Shown: piece after piece, positions 6,670 to 15,657 of the stretch
How the letters are laid out: every line of letters starts with the position of its first letter
How positions within the stretch are numbered: position 1 is the first letter of the stretch
Assembly (NCBI RefSeq): GCF_002019595.1
Contig: NZ_KV917369.1
Coordinates: forward strand, 1,574,417 to 1,638,416
Length of the DNA stretch: 64,000 bases
Origin: Priestia abyssalis
GTDB taxonomy: Bacteria > Bacillota > Bacilli > Bacillales > Bacillaceae_H
Reading direction: 5' to 3'
Notes under the pieces: generated by a model
Databases searched by the model: none
What the model saw: only the letters and a program-made list of their open reading frames with translations
What the model was told of the DNA's origin: nothing
Program-made: the position numbers and the translations under genes

Positions 6670-8028
6670 TTGGACATATTTAACTTGGTTTTAGTGGCGA
6701 TTTTAATTGCCTTAACCGCCTTTTTCGTCGCGTCAGAATTTGCGATTGTAAAAATTCGCAGTTCTCGCATTGATCAGTTGATTGCAGAAGGAAGTAAGAA
6801 TGCACGTGCTGCCAAAATAGTCATTACGAACTTGGATGAGTATTTATCGGCATGCCAGCTTGGAATTACAATCACTGCATTAGGATTAGGTTGGTTGGGA
6901 GAGCCGACAGTGGAACGATTACTTCATCCGCTTTTTGAAAAACTTTCCCTTTCTGACTCAGTTGCCAGTCTTCTATCATTTGGAATCGCCTTTGCATCTA
7001 TCACATTTCTCCACGTTGTCATTGGGGAATTAGCGCCTAAAACATTAGCGATCCAAAAAACAGAGCGAGTGAGCTTGTTATTCGCGCCGCCGTTGATTGT
7101 CTTTTATAAAATTATGTTCCCGTTCATTTGGGCGCTTAACGGATCAGCACGTTTAGTGACAGGCATATTTGGACTTAAACCAGTGTCCGAACATGAATTG
7201 GCTCACTCAGAAGAAGAATTACGCATCATTTTATCAGAAAGCTACAAAAGCGGGGAGATTAATCAATCCGAGTTTAAATATGTAAATAAAATTTTTGAAT
7301 TTGATGACCGTATCGCAAAAGAAATTATGGTTCCGCGTACAGAGGTCGTTTCCTTTTCAAAAGAAGATACACTTCAAGGTGTATTGGATATCGTGAGGGA
7401 AGAGAAATACACGCGCTATCCGATTGTGGATGGAGATAAGGACCATATTATCGGGATGGTCAATATGAAGGAAGTGTTTACGGACTTCGTATTTGATGAA
7501 AAGCAAGAGGAATTAAAGTTGGAAGGATATATTCGTCCTGTGATTCAAGTGATTGAATCCATTCCAATCCATGACTTGCTGTTGAAAATGCAAAAAGAAC
7601 GAATTCATATGGCTATCTTAGTGGATGAATATGGTGGAACAGCGGGATTAGTAACGGTTGAGGATATTTTAGAAGAGATTGTCGGCGAAATTCGCGATGA
7701 ATTTGATGCAGATGAGCGTCCGCTTGTTCAAAAAATTAAAGACGACCATTATATTCTCGATGCTAAAGTATTAGTTGGGGAAGTAAATGATTTATTAGGA
7801 ACAGAGATTGACGATACGGATGTAGATACAATCGGCGGCTGGTTGTTAACCGAAAACTATGATATTAAACAAGGCCAGGTAATTTCGCTCGATTCCTATC
7901 AATTTAAAGTGACAGAGATGGAAGGCCATCATATTCAATATGTTGAAATTACGAAAAAAAGAGAAGTAGTGGAAGGAAACGAATCGGTTGCGAAAGTGAA
8001 TTTAAAGCAATCAGAAGTGTCTGCCTAA
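6670..8028 (+). CDS. yhdP: CNNM/CorC-type transporter with CBS domains (MpfA/YhdP-like)
   Basis: A 452-residue protein with an N-terminal DUF21 (CNNM) membrane domain (about residues 1-185, four spans, with [11 protein letters not shown] and the [10 protein letters not shown] signature). A CBS pair follows (about 205-330; [28 protein letters not shown]), then a CorC_HlyC domain (about 345-430). B. subtilis MpfA (YhdP) exports Mg2+; this protein probably has the same role. The start is TTG 6670, behind AAGGA at 6659; an in-frame TAA at 6658 rules out extension. It converges on the MscS gene and shares a bidirectional terminator with it. Confidence 0.85.
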   Translation: MDIFNLVLVAILIALTAFFVASEFAIVKIRSSRIDQLIAEGSKNARAAKIVITNLDEYLSACQLGITITALGLGWLGEPTVERLLHPLFEKLSLSDSVASLLSFGIAFASITFLHVVIGELAPKTLAIQKTERVSLLFAPPLIVFYKIMFPFIWALNGSARLVTGIFGLKPVSEHELAHSEEELRIILSESYKSGEINQSEFKYVNKIFEFDDRIAKEIMVPRTEVVSFSKEDTLQGVLDIVREEKYTRYPIVDGDKDHIIGMVNMKEVFTDFVFDEKQEELKLEGYIRPVIQVIESIPIHDLLLKMQKERIHMAILVDEYGGTAGLVTVEDILEEIVGEIRDEFDADERPLVQKIKDDHYILDAKVLVGEVNDLLGTEIDDTDVDTIGGWLLTENYDIKQGQVISLDSYQFKVTEMEGHHIQYVEITKKREVVEGNESVAKVNLKQSEVSA

Positions 8029-8029
8029 C

Positions 8030-8059
8030 AAAAAGAGCTCCCAGAAAGGAGCTCTTTTT
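8030..8059. terminator. Bidirectional terminator
   Basis: AAAAAGAGCTCC / GGAGCTCTTTTT around a CAGAAA loop. It is symmetrical, with A/T runs on both sides, and lies between the stops of the convergent CNNM and MscS genes. Confidence 0.9.
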
Positions 8060-8068
8060 GTTTCATTT

Positions 8069-9157
8069 TTATCCTCGTGCTTTTTCAAATAATTCTTCTT
8101 CCTTTATCGCTTCCCCTTGATTATCGATGACAAGAGTGCGCGTAGGGAAGGCGAATTCTACACCAGCTTCTTCGAAAATTTCCATGATTTTAAAGTTGAC
8201 TTGTTCTTTCACTTTTAGGTAGTCATTAAAAGCAATGGTATTGGTAAAGAAATATAGATAAATGTCCAGACTTGACTCATTGAAACGGTCAAAGTTAACG
8301 AGAATGGTTTCATTATGAACATCCTCATCAGCAATTAGCATTTGCTTGATGCGATACACGACAGTCTCCAACTGTTCACGGGAAGTGCTGTAAGTCACTC
8401 CCAAATGAAAGGCTACCTGCCGCTTGCCCATTTTCGACCAGTTAATAATCGGCTCATTGGAAAGAGTTGCATTCGGCACGGTAACGAGCGCTTGAGCAAA
8501 TGTACGGACCTTTGTACTTCGGAATGTGATATCTTCTACCGTTCCTTCTACACTTGGTGTTTTAATCCAATCACCGATGGTAAATGGCTTTTCCGTCACG
8601 ATGACAATACCGCCGAAAAAGTTTCCGATCGTATCTTTTGCTGCCAATGCAAAGGCAAGACCTCCAAGACCCAGACCAGCGATGAATCCATTTACGTTAA
8701 AGCCCCATTCCTCTGCGATGATGGAAAAGGCGAGTACGATTATAATAAGGCGCACCATTTTCTCCACAAATGGAATGACAATACGATCAATTTGGAAATC
8801 AAAGCGTTTGACAAAATGGGCAAAAATCTCCGATGTTGAGGCTGTTAAGTCATAAATTCCCCATGCTGCCAGCCAAATGAAAAGGGAACGGAAGATTTTT
8901 CTTTCTGTGTCGTGCGCTATTAGTTCAAACGGTAAATATGGCAAAGCGACTTGAATACCGATAATGACGAACAGCCAACGAAGCGGCTTTTCAAATGACT
9001 CCAAAATTTTAGCTGCAAAGTCAATTTTTATATTTTTCATAAATCCAAGAACCAGCTTAAATACATAGGTTGTAAACAACTTTCGCAATACTAAGAAAAT
9101 CAGAAAAATCCCAATTGCAATACCAAGATTCTTCCATTCTTCCAATGAAAGGATCAT
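8069..9157 (-). CDS. yhdY: Small-conductance mechanosensitive channel (MscS family, YhdY-like)
   Basis: About 362 residues. Four to five membrane spans occupy the first 160 residues. The MscS pore helix and its Gly/Ala-rich motif follow (GFIAGLGLGGLAFALAAKD, about residues 155-175), then the beta domain FFGGIVIVTEKPFTIGDWI and the cytoplasmic C-terminal domain. The channel opens on membrane tension to release solutes during osmotic downshift. The ATG at 9157 is chosen because AAGGTGATGG precedes it; upstream ATG 9163 and GTG 9166 have no spacing from that site. Confidence 0.85.
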   Translation of the reverse strand: MILSLEEWKNLGIAIGIFLIFLVLRKLFTTYVFKLVLGFMKNIKIDFAAKILESFEKPLRWLFVIIGIQVALPYLPFELIAHDTERKIFRSLFIWLAAWGIYDLTASTSEIFAHFVKRFDFQIDRIVIPFVEKMVRLIIIVLAFSIIAEEWGFNVNGFIAGLGLGGLAFALAAKDTIGNFFGGIVIVTEKPFTIGDWIKTPSVEGTVEDITFRSTKVRTFAQALVTVPNATLSNEPIINWSKMGKRQVAFHLGVTYSTSREQLETVVYRIKQMLIADEDVHNETILVNFDRFNESSLDIYLYFFTNTIAFNDYLKVKEQVNFKIMEIFEEAGVEFAFPTRTLVIDNQGEAIKEEELFEKARG

Positions 9158-9462
9158 TTCCATCACCTTACAAAAAACCTCCCTAAATCAATAGATGTTA
9201 ATAAAATAGCACATCCACTATTTTTGTTCTACTAAAAAGTAAAGCTATCAATCTTGTGATAAGAGGTATTGTATGCAAGAAATGGAGAAATAACAACGGG
9301 AGAATGTACCTATTTCCGTTATTTCTTTCTATGTGATAAGCCATGTGCACTTCATATATTTATTTAAAGAAATTATTTGAGCAACGGTTTGCAGGGAATC
9401 AGTCTGTTTTCTCGAAAAATTAAAGAGGAATGTGTATATATGATGAACAAGGGGGAAAATCA
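9158..9462. other. Divergent intergenic region
   Basis: Promoter space for the MscS gene (leftward) and the dehydrogenase gene (rightward). AT-rich, with no hairpin, repeat or ORF that could be supported. Confidence 0.4.
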
Positions 9463-10248
9463 ATGAATGGTTTATTAGCAGGAAAAACAGCGCTTGTGAC
9501 AGGTGCAGCAAGCGGTATTGGATTAGAAGTCACACGTGAAATGGCCAGAGAAGGGGCAAAGGTTGTAATTACCGATTTAAATGAACAGGCAGCAAAACTT
9601 GCGGCGGATAAACTTATGAATGAAGGGTTTGAAGCAACCGCTTTCGCTTGTGATGTAACAAACGAAGAACAGGTTGAGGCGGCGATTAAACATGCGATGG
9701 ATACGTTCGACGGTTTACATATTTTAGTGAACAATGCAGGACTGCAATATGTGTCCAACATTGAAGACTTTCCGACAGAAAAATTTGAATTCATGATTAA
9801 AGTGATGCTGACAGCTCCTTTTACAGCTATTAAGAAAGCGTTCCCAATTATGAAGGAACAAGGATACGGCCGTGTGATTAACATGGCTTCCATTAACGGA
9901 TTAATCGGTTTTTCCGGTAAAGCGGCATACAATAGTGCCAAGCACGGCGTCATTGGGTTGACAAAAGTGGCAGCTCTTGAAGGTGCTGCGCATGGAATTA
10001 CAGTGAATGCGCTTTGTCCGGGCTATGTGGATACACCGCTTGTTCAAAATCAATTGGCTGAAATCGCGGAAACTCGGAAAATTCCTATTGAAAAAGTATT
10101 TGAGGAAGTAATCTTCCCTTTAGTTCCTCAAAAACGCTTAATCGATGTAAAGGAAATCGCAGATTATGCGGTATTTTTAGCAAGTGAAAAAGCAAAAGGC
10201 ATCACAGGGCAAGCGGCTGTTCTCGATGGCGGCTACACTGCTCAATAA
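9463..10248 (+). CDS. 3-hydroxybutyrate dehydrogenase (SDR family)
   Basis: A 261-residue classical short-chain dehydrogenase. The NAD-binding motif TGAASGIG is at about residues 12-19, NNAG at about 90, and the catalytic Ser-Tyr-Lys lie in MASINGL and AAYNSAKHG. The C-terminus LPGYVDTPL-like segment (CPGYVDTPLVQNQL) and DGGYTAQ ending match bacterial D-3-hydroxybutyrate dehydrogenases, which oxidise 3-hydroxybutyrate to acetoacetate. The start is ATG 9463, behind AAGGGGGAAAA. It is followed 103 bp later by the peptidase gene on the same strand; no terminator separates them. Confidence 0.8.
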   Translation: MNGLLAGKTALVTGAASGIGLEVTREMAREGAKVVITDLNEQAAKLAADKLMNEGFEATAFACDVTNEEQVEAAIKHAMDTFDGLHILVNNAGLQYVSNIEDFPTEKFEFMIKVMLTAPFTAIKKAFPIMKEQGYGRVINMASINGLIGFSGKAAYNSAKHGVIGLTKVAALEGAAHGITVNALCPGYVDTPLVQNQLAEIAETRKIPIEKVFEEVIFPLVPQKRLIDVKEIADYAVFLASEKAKGITGQAAVLDGGYTAQ

Positions 10249-10351
10249 GCATAGAAGTATCTTACTTTCGTTATGAGATATTTTAGCGTATGATGGAAGT
10301 GAAAAGAGCAACATACTATATTTGTTCACGTTAGCGAGAGGGGTTTTTTAT

Positions 10352-11455
10352 ATGGCATCAGCACGTTTAGAACATGTGACCAATTGGTTAAAAGAAAAAG
10401 AATATGATATGGCATTCCTTCATTCAACAGAAAATGTGTTTTATGTGACTAATTTTTATACAGACCCGCATGAACGCTTGATGGGTGTATTTGCCTTCCA
10501 GGAGGCCGAGCCATTTTTTGTTTGTCCGTTTATGGAAATGGGACAGGCTAAAGCGGCAGGATGGGAACATGAAATCATCGGATATCATGACCATGAAAAC
10601 CCGTGGAACATGATTAAAGAGTCTTTACATAAACGCGGCATTTCGAAAGTATCGGCTATTGCCGTTGAAAAGGAAGCGCTGGCATATGGACGTGCTGAAT
10701 CATTGCTTCAATTATTTCCACAAGCGGTGCTTCATGCAGCGGAAGAGAAGATGAATGAATTGCGTTCTGTGAAAGAACCGCTGGAAATTGCTATTTTAAA
10801 ACAAGCCGCGGAATTGGCGGATTACGGTGTTCAAGTAGGGGTTGAAGCGCTGAAAGCGGGCGTGACGGAAATGGGTGTGCTGGCGGCTATCGAATACGAA
10901 TTGAAACGAAAAGGTATTCGTGAAATGTCCTTTTCAACAATGGTTTTGTTTGGCGAGAAATCGGCAGATCCACACGGAAATCCAGGCCTTCGCCAACTAA
11001 AAGAAGGGGACTTCGTCTTATTTGATCTCGGTGTTGTGCTTGATGGATACTGCTCTGATATTACTCGTACTGTTGTATTTGGCGATGTAAACGAAAAGCA
11101 GCGTGATATTTATGAGACGGTTTTAAAGGCTGAATTAGCGGCATTAGAAAAGAGTAAGCCTGGAACACGCATTGGCGATTTGGATATGACGGCAAGAGAT
11201 ATTATTACAAACGCAGGTTACGGGGATTATTTTCCTCATCGAATTGGACACGGGCTTGGCATCAGTGTTCATGAATTTCCGTCCATGAGTAAAGACAATG
11301 ACGGCATTTTAAAAGAAGGCATGGTGTACACAATCGAACCGGGTATTTATGTGCCGGGCGTTGGTGGCGTAAGAATCGAGGACGATGTCGTGGTAACGAA
11401 GGAAGGTTTCGAAACGTTAACTAAGTATCCAAAAGAACTGCAAATCATTAAATAA
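10352..11455 (+). CDS. Xaa-Pro dipeptidase / M24B metallopeptidase (YkvY-like)
   Basis: A 367-residue protein with a creatinase-like N-terminal domain (about 1-125) and a pita-bread peptidase domain. Metal ligands can be placed: Asp in FDLGVVLDG, Asp in YCSDITRT, His in RIGHGLG, Glu in YTIEPGIY and Glu in GVRIEDDV. The family cleaves the peptide bond before proline in dipeptides, in the cytoplasm. ATG 10352 is behind GAGAGGGG; an upstream in-frame ATG at 10322 lacks a ribosome binding site. Confidence 0.85.
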   Translation: MASARLEHVTNWLKEKEYDMAFLHSTENVFYVTNFYTDPHERLMGVFAFQEAEPFFVCPFMEMGQAKAAGWEHEIIGYHDHENPWNMIKESLHKRGISKVSAIAVEKEALAYGRAESLLQLFPQAVLHAAEEKMNELRSVKEPLEIAILKQAAELADYGVQVGVEALKAGVTEMGVLAAIEYELKRKGIREMSFSTMVLFGEKSADPHGNPGLRQLKEGDFVLFDLGVVLDGYCSDITRTVVFGDVNEKQRDIYETVLKAELAALEKSKPGTRIGDLDMTARDIITNAGYGDYFPHRIGHGLGISVHEFPSMSKDNDGILKEGMVYTIEPGIYVPGVGGVRIEDDVVVTKEGFETLTKYPKELQIIK

Positions 11456-11460
11456 AACAC

Positions 11461-11505
11461 CGTAGTTTGTATGGAACGGTTCTTGACCGTTCCATACAAA
11501 CTACG
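11461..11505 (+). terminator. Terminator after the peptidase gene
   Basis: Perfect 20-bp arms CGTAGTTTGTATGGAACGGT / ACCGTTCCATACAAACTACG with a five-base loop, starting 6 bp after the stop. Confidence 0.85.
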
Positions 11506-11506
11506 T

Positions 11507-11563
11507 AAAATGGGCCCTCATGAAAAAACAGCAGTACCAATGTTTTTCGTGAGAGCCCATTTT
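11507..11563. terminator. Second large hairpin after the peptidase gene
   Basis: AAAATGGGCCCTCATGAAAAA pairs with the complementary TTTTTCGTGAGAGCCCATTTT with a small mismatch and a ~15-base loop. It may terminate both the peptidase transcript and the convergent lipoprotein gene. Confidence 0.65.
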
Positions 11564-11690
11564 ACAAGAATGAGTCAAAAAAACGGAAATTAACGTCATT
11601 GTTTAATACAACTGTCGTAAAAAGATTCTCTCTCATTATTTGACCTTATGTGACAGTATTCATTTACTGGAGCCGCCTCGCTTTCAGATG

Positions 11691-12362
11691 TTATTCCATC
11701 ACTTCCACACTGAATACGTAAACAAAATCATTTTCGAGTGTCTTTAGAGAAAGCTCTCCGCCTTCCGTTAAATCAAAGTCACTTTTAATGTTCCCGCCGC
11801 GCCCGCCTATAAGGGCCCCCAGGATATAGTTTTTTTTAGTTCCAATCACATACTCACGTTCTGCTCTTTGAAGGGACCAACCTGTCATTTCAGGATTTGT
11901 GTTATATACAGACGTAAAGGAGCTTCCAGGCTGGTAGGATACAATCCATTCCGTTTCGAGGGCAGAATTGGAATCCTCATGTTTGGCAAATGTTAACAGA
12001 TGCTCTTTGTCTGGATTGTCGGTCGTTAAAAGGGCATCTTCAAAAATAGCTTGTTTAAATTGACCGTTTTCATATACATCAACCTTGGCTTGTAAAGGCA
12101 GGGGTTCTTCTCCATTCCAATTGACTACAAACGCAAGAAAATCATTCGTATCAACACCAGATCCACGCAATAAATGAAGCTCGCGTTCACTTAAGTCATA
12201 AGGAGAAATAACAGCCGCTTCTGTTTTTTCTTCCACAGGCGGTTCTGGTTGTGTCACTTTTGGTTGTTCTTCCTTGTATGCGCAGGCGGCAAACAAGAAA
12301 AACACAATGAAGCAAATAATAAATAGCTTAATCCGAAAAAGTGTGCGCAATCTTATTCTCAA
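11691..12362 (-). CDS. Uncharacterised lipoprotein
   Basis: About 223 residues. A long hydrophobic N-terminus (IKLFIICFIVFFLFAAC) ends in a lipobox-like AAC, followed by a Pro/Glu-rich linker (KVTQPEPPVEEKTE). The rest is a soluble domain with a Gly-rich GALIGGRGGN segment near residue 185. It is presumably anchored on the outer face of the membrane. No family was recognised. The start is uncertain: TTG 12362 directly abuts AGGAG, so TTG 12350 or another nearby codon may be used. Convergent with the peptidase gene, divergent from the helicase gene. Confidence 0.6.
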   Translation of the reverse strand: MRIRLRTLFRIKLFIICFIVFFLFAACAYKEEQPKVTQPEPPVEEKTEAAVISPYDLSERELHLLRGSGVDTNDFLAFVVNWNGEEPLPLQAKVDVYENGQFKQAIFEDALLTTDNPDKEHLLTFAKHEDSNSALETEWIVSYQPGSSFTSVYNTNPEMTGWSLQRAEREYVIGTKKNYILGALIGGRGGNIKSDFDLTEGGELSLKTLENDFVYVFSVEVME

Positions 12363-12563
12363 CTCCTAAAGAAGTATATGCCATTATAGTCATTATAATC
12401 TTTTTTTCCTTCTTTGTTAAATAACGTAAAAATATTATGGATAATTTATGAATGTTGTACAAATTGACAAATGGATGGAAAATGTATAAAGGTATATTCT
12501 GCTGTTGGAGATATGTTAAAATAGAAGGCCTATAAACCGTTGGGACAAAAGGAGTTATACAGC

Positions 12564-15086
12564 ATGAAACGGTCCGTTCAAGGGTATTTAAAAGAGTGGA
12601 AACGCGCATTGATGATTGAAATCGACCATTTAAAAGAATATGGTGGAGAACGTCATACTTTAAGGGACGGAAGGCTGCTCGTCCGAGGACAGGATGAGTT
12701 CCTTTATTTATTTCACTTGTCATCTGATCTTTATCTGCCGGACGGCGCGCCCGTCCGTTTTGTGTTTCAGGGAGAAGAGGATAAAGGGGAGGTCGTGGCG
12801 ACAGAAGGCCAGGAACTTATGTTAAAGCTTCCTCTTTATCTCGGCGGAAGTATCGAAGAAATGGACATATACAGCGAACCGTGGGAGCTCCTTGAGTCAT
12901 TGGTCATCAGGCTGGATGAAATAGCAGAAATCAAGCAAAAACGCAGTCGCATCAAGCGTCTGATGTCGGGAGAAGCACCGGTGAAACATATCGGAAAACC
13001 AGTAGAAAATGCTCTCCATGAGGTCATTCTTCGGTCGCATTATAATGCCACGACGTATATTTGGGGGCCGCCTGGAACAGGAAAAACATATACACTGGCC
13101 CGAATTATCGCCAGCCATTATCGAACAGGACGGAAAGTGCTCGTATTGGCTCACAGCAATGCAGCGGTCGATGTGTTAATGCTTGCCTTTACTTCTTATG
13201 CGGAAACAAAAAAGCTATTTAAACCTGGAGAGGTTATTCGTTACGGTACAAGTCGTAATGAGCAAGTCAAGGCCCATGCATCATTGCTTTCCTCTAAGCT
13301 CGTGGAAACAGAGAACCCTCATCTTGCCGAGAAGAAAGAATCTTTAGAGGAAGAACGAAAGCGTCTTACGTATGGATCTGCTCATCAGCTCGCTCGTGTA
13401 GATGAACAGTTGCAACGTGTTCGAAGTGCGATAGCCGAGCTTGAAAAAGAATTGATTGGGCAAGGAAAAGTAGTAGGCGCCACTTTGTCCAAAGCGGCGA
13501 CAGATCGGGTGATTTATGAGCAAGAGTACGATTTGGTCGTGGTGGATGAAATGAGTATGGCATATGTTCCTCAAATTGCCTTTGCGGCTTCATTGGGGAG
13601 AAAAACGGTCGTGTGCGGCGATTTTAAACAGCTTCCTCCAATTGCCATGTCGGAACATGCCTATGTCAATGAATGGCTGAAAGAGGATTTGTTCCATCAA
13701 GCAGGTATTGCAGGAAGGACAGAAAAAGAAAAGGAACATCCAAACTTATTCATGCTGACCCGACAGCGGCGTATGCATGAGCAAATTGCTGCGTTTACAA
13801 ATCAATATATTTATGAAAATAAAGTGTCGAATCACCCATCTGTCCATACAAAGCAAAGCATTGCCAGGCACCTTCCGTTTCCGAATGAAGCGGCTGTTTT
13901 ATTAAATATGAAGGGGATAGGAGCATTTGCGCTAAAGGACATCTCAACAGATTCCCGCTTTAACTTGTTTTCGGCAGTGCTCGCTGTCAGTTATATTGTT
14001 CGCGCCCAAAAAAGCGGAATGACATCGATTGGCTACGTTACCCCGTATAAAGCACAGGCCCGTCTTGTCAACAGTATCATTCAAGAGCTTTTGCCGGGAA
14101 AAGAGATTTTGGCAGCGACGGTTCACAAATTTCAAGGGTCTGAGTGCGATATGATGATCTTTGATCTTGTCGATAGCTTTCCTCAGTCCAGGCCGGGCGT
14201 TTTATTAACGGATAAAAAAGGAGATCGGCTCGTTAATGTCGCCATGACGAGGGCACGTGGAAAGCTGCTTGTGATGGCCGATGCCCATTATATGAAAGAA
14301 CGTGTACCAAAAGAGCGAGCCGTTTCCAAAATGATTGATCATTTTTCGGAACAAGGGAAAATATACGAACAGAATGATTATTTGTCTCAACTTATACAAA
14401 ATAAGCATCTTGTTTGGTATAAAGCAATTGATACTGAACAATGGAAAAAGGATATAAAGAATGTGAAGAAATCGATGATGATATGTGTTCCTTATGCTAG
14501 TAAGGTCACGAAAGATGAATGGGAGCTTTTAAATGAGATAAAAGGTACATTGACGGTTTTGACAAAGGAACCTTCCGCTGTGCCGATCACCCGGGCAAAC
14601 GTCATTCCTTCGCGAAATCCTCTTACCTTTTCAATCCTGGATGAAAAAATCTGCTGGATCAATCAACCATATACGAATCCTGGCTTTCCTTCTGCCAGGC
14701 TGTATGCACCGGATTCAATCGATTTGTTAATCGAATATATGGACTGGACATCAAGTGATATAGAGGAAAAACAAGAAAATCGGTCAATAAATGCGGGTAA
14801 GGCAGATTATCCTTTATCAAAGTATTTGGATATATGGGAGCGATGTCCCGAATGCAATAGCCGTCGGGAAGCAGAAGTGACCGCAAAGGGAAAGGTTCGG
14901 CTTCTTTGCCACTATTGCGGAAATACAGGAGGAGTGACCCGTTTTATATTAGAGCGATATATCCAATATGCGGATATAAGATGTGCACCATGCGGGAAAG
15001 AGCTGGAATCGATTTCGGAAAATGGACACGTCTACGCTAAATGTCCGCGATGCGAAAAAGCGGTGCAGCCTCGGCAGTTGTTTTGA
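12564..15086 (+). CDS. SF1B (Upf1-like) DNA/RNA helicase with C-terminal zinc ribbons
   Basis: An 840-residue protein. The N-terminal ~150 residues form a beta-rich accessory domain. The first RecA-like domain has Walker A GPPGTGKT (residues 168-175), a coiled-coil insertion (about 265-300), Walker B-like VVVDEMS, motif III GDFKQLPP and motif IV-type LTRQRRMH. The second RecA domain has YVTPYKAQ, TVHKFQGSE and NVAMTRARGK. The C-terminus carries two zinc ribbons (CPEC...CHYC and CAPC...CPRC). This is the AAA_11/AAA_12 architecture of Upf1-like helicases. Its cellular role in Bacillus is not established. ATG 12564 is preceded by AAAGGAG. It is not in an operon. Confidence 0.8.
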   Translation: MKRSVQGYLKEWKRALMIEIDHLKEYGGERHTLRDGRLLVRGQDEFLYLFHLSSDLYLPDGAPVRFVFQGEEDKGEVVATEGQELMLKLPLYLGGSIEEMDIYSEPWELLESLVIRLDEIAEIKQKRSRIKRLMSGEAPVKHIGKPVENALHEVILRSHYNATTYIWGPPGTGKTYTLARIIASHYRTGRKVLVLAHSNAAVDVLMLAFTSYAETKKLFKPGEVIRYGTSRNEQVKAHASLLSSKLVETENPHLAEKKESLEEERKRLTYGSAHQLARVDEQLQRVRSAIAELEKELIGQGKVVGATLSKAATDRVIYEQEYDLVVVDEMSMAYVPQIAFAASLGRKTVVCGDFKQLPPIAMSEHAYVNEWLKEDLFHQAGIAGRTEKEKEHPNLFMLTRQRRMHEQIAAFTNQYIYENKVSNHPSVHTKQSIARHLPFPNEAAVLLNMKGIGAFALKDISTDSRFNLFSAVLAVSYIVRAQKSGMTSIGYVTPYKAQARLVNSIIQELLPGKEILAATVHKFQGSECDMMIFDLVDSFPQSRPGVLLTDKKGDRLVNVAMTRARGKLLVMADAHYMKERVPKERAVSKMIDHFSEQGKIYEQNDYLSQLIQNKHLVWYKAIDTEQWKKDIKNVKKSMMICVPYASKVTKDEWELLNEIKGTLTVLTKEPSAVPITRANVIPSRNPLTFSILDEKICWINQPYTNPGFPSARLYAPDSIDLLIEYMDWTSSDIEEKQENRSINAGKADYPLSKYLDIWERCPECNSRREAEVTAKGKVRLLCHYCGNTGGVTRFILERYIQYADIRCAPCGKELESISENGHVYAKCPRCEKAVQPRQLF

Positions 15087-15259
15087 ACAATAAGTTTAGG
15101 CAGAACATGCTGCGGGGAAAATGGGAAGTATGACTTCACTTGAAAAACCAGCCAGTTCATATACATTTATTTCTTCAGTGCCAATACAATTTTCTATATA
15201 AGACTTTGTATGAAGACTGCTTCATTTGTCTATTTTAATAACGAGGGAGGTGTTTAATC

Positions 15260-15418
15260 ATGGCACAAGATGTATTATGTGAAGTAATCAACTGCGTTCA
15301 TCATAAACAAGGAAATCGATGCGGTGCTTCTGAAATTTATGTAGTCAGCCATAAAGGCAAGCAGGCGGACAGCAGCCAGGAGACGGACTGCAAAACATTT
15401 GAACCGGGTGACATCTAA
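15260..15418 (+). CDS. DUF1540 Cys-rich small protein
   Basis: A 52-residue protein, MAQDVLCEVINC... with Cys residues at 7, 12, 21 and 44, matching the CxxxxC...C...C layout of DUF1540 domains, which probably bind a metal. AGGGAGGTG precedes ATG 15260. It is a single-gene unit, closed by a terminator 13 bp after the stop. Function unknown. Confidence 0.8.
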   Translation: MAQDVLCEVINCVHHKQGNRCGASEIYVVSHKGKQADSSQETDCKTFEPGDI

Positions 15419-15428
15419 TCCGTAAACA

Positions 15429-15463
15429 AGGGCAGCCAATTGCGTGGCTGCCTGTTTTTTTTA
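15429..15463 (+). terminator. Terminator after the DUF1540 gene
   Basis: GGCAGCCA / TGGCTGCC around ATTGCG, followed by TGTTTTTTTTAT. Confidence 0.9.
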
Positions 15464-15516
15464 TATCCTAATAGGCAGTAAAAACTCCACTGAGCAAAGC
15501 TTACATTATAGAGTAT

Positions 15517-15531
15517 TGATAATAATTATCA
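15517..15531. promoter_or_regulatory. Perfect 7-1-7 Fur box
   Basis: TGATAATAATTATCA is an exact 7-1-7 inverted repeat identical to the minimal Bacillus Fur consensus TGATAATnATTATCA. It lies 100 bp after the DUF1540 gene and no coding gene follows on the + strand. The next gene (EamA transporter) ends, rather than starts, nearby. Confidence 0.75.
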
Positions 15532-15650
15532 CCATTATTCATTTTTTACAATTTATTTTGTTTGATTTCCCATTTTTACAATTTGTTAGAACAAGACGAG
15601 AATCAAAAAGCCCTGCCTTCCTTGAAAATCAGGAGGGCAGGCTCTTTTAG
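15532..15650 (+). ncRNA. Candidate Fur-repressed small RNA
   Basis: About 120 bp between the Fur box and a strong terminator. It has no credible ORF. It holds two similar segments (ATTTTTTACAATTTATTTTG and ATTTTTACAATTTGTTAG) and C-rich patches TTCCCA, GCCCTGCC and TTCC that could pair with ribosome binding sites. The layout resembles the Fur-controlled sRNA FsrA of B. subtilis. Sequence identity to FsrA was not established, and the exact 5' end is unknown. Confidence 0.35.
15605..15650. terminator. Bidirectional terminator
   Basis: AAAAAGCCCTGCCTTCCT pairs with AGGAGGGCAGGCTCTTTT. It serves the EamA gene on the minus strand, whose stop is at 15658, and could also end a + strand transcript from the Fur-box promoter. 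Confidence 0.8.
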
Positions 15651-15657
15651 TTTGCCG

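Noticed and set aside
15444..15650. 68-codon + strand frame after the DUF1540 gene
   Set aside because: It starts inside a terminator, has no ribosome binding site, runs through the Fur box and ends in the next terminator; better explained as non-coding.
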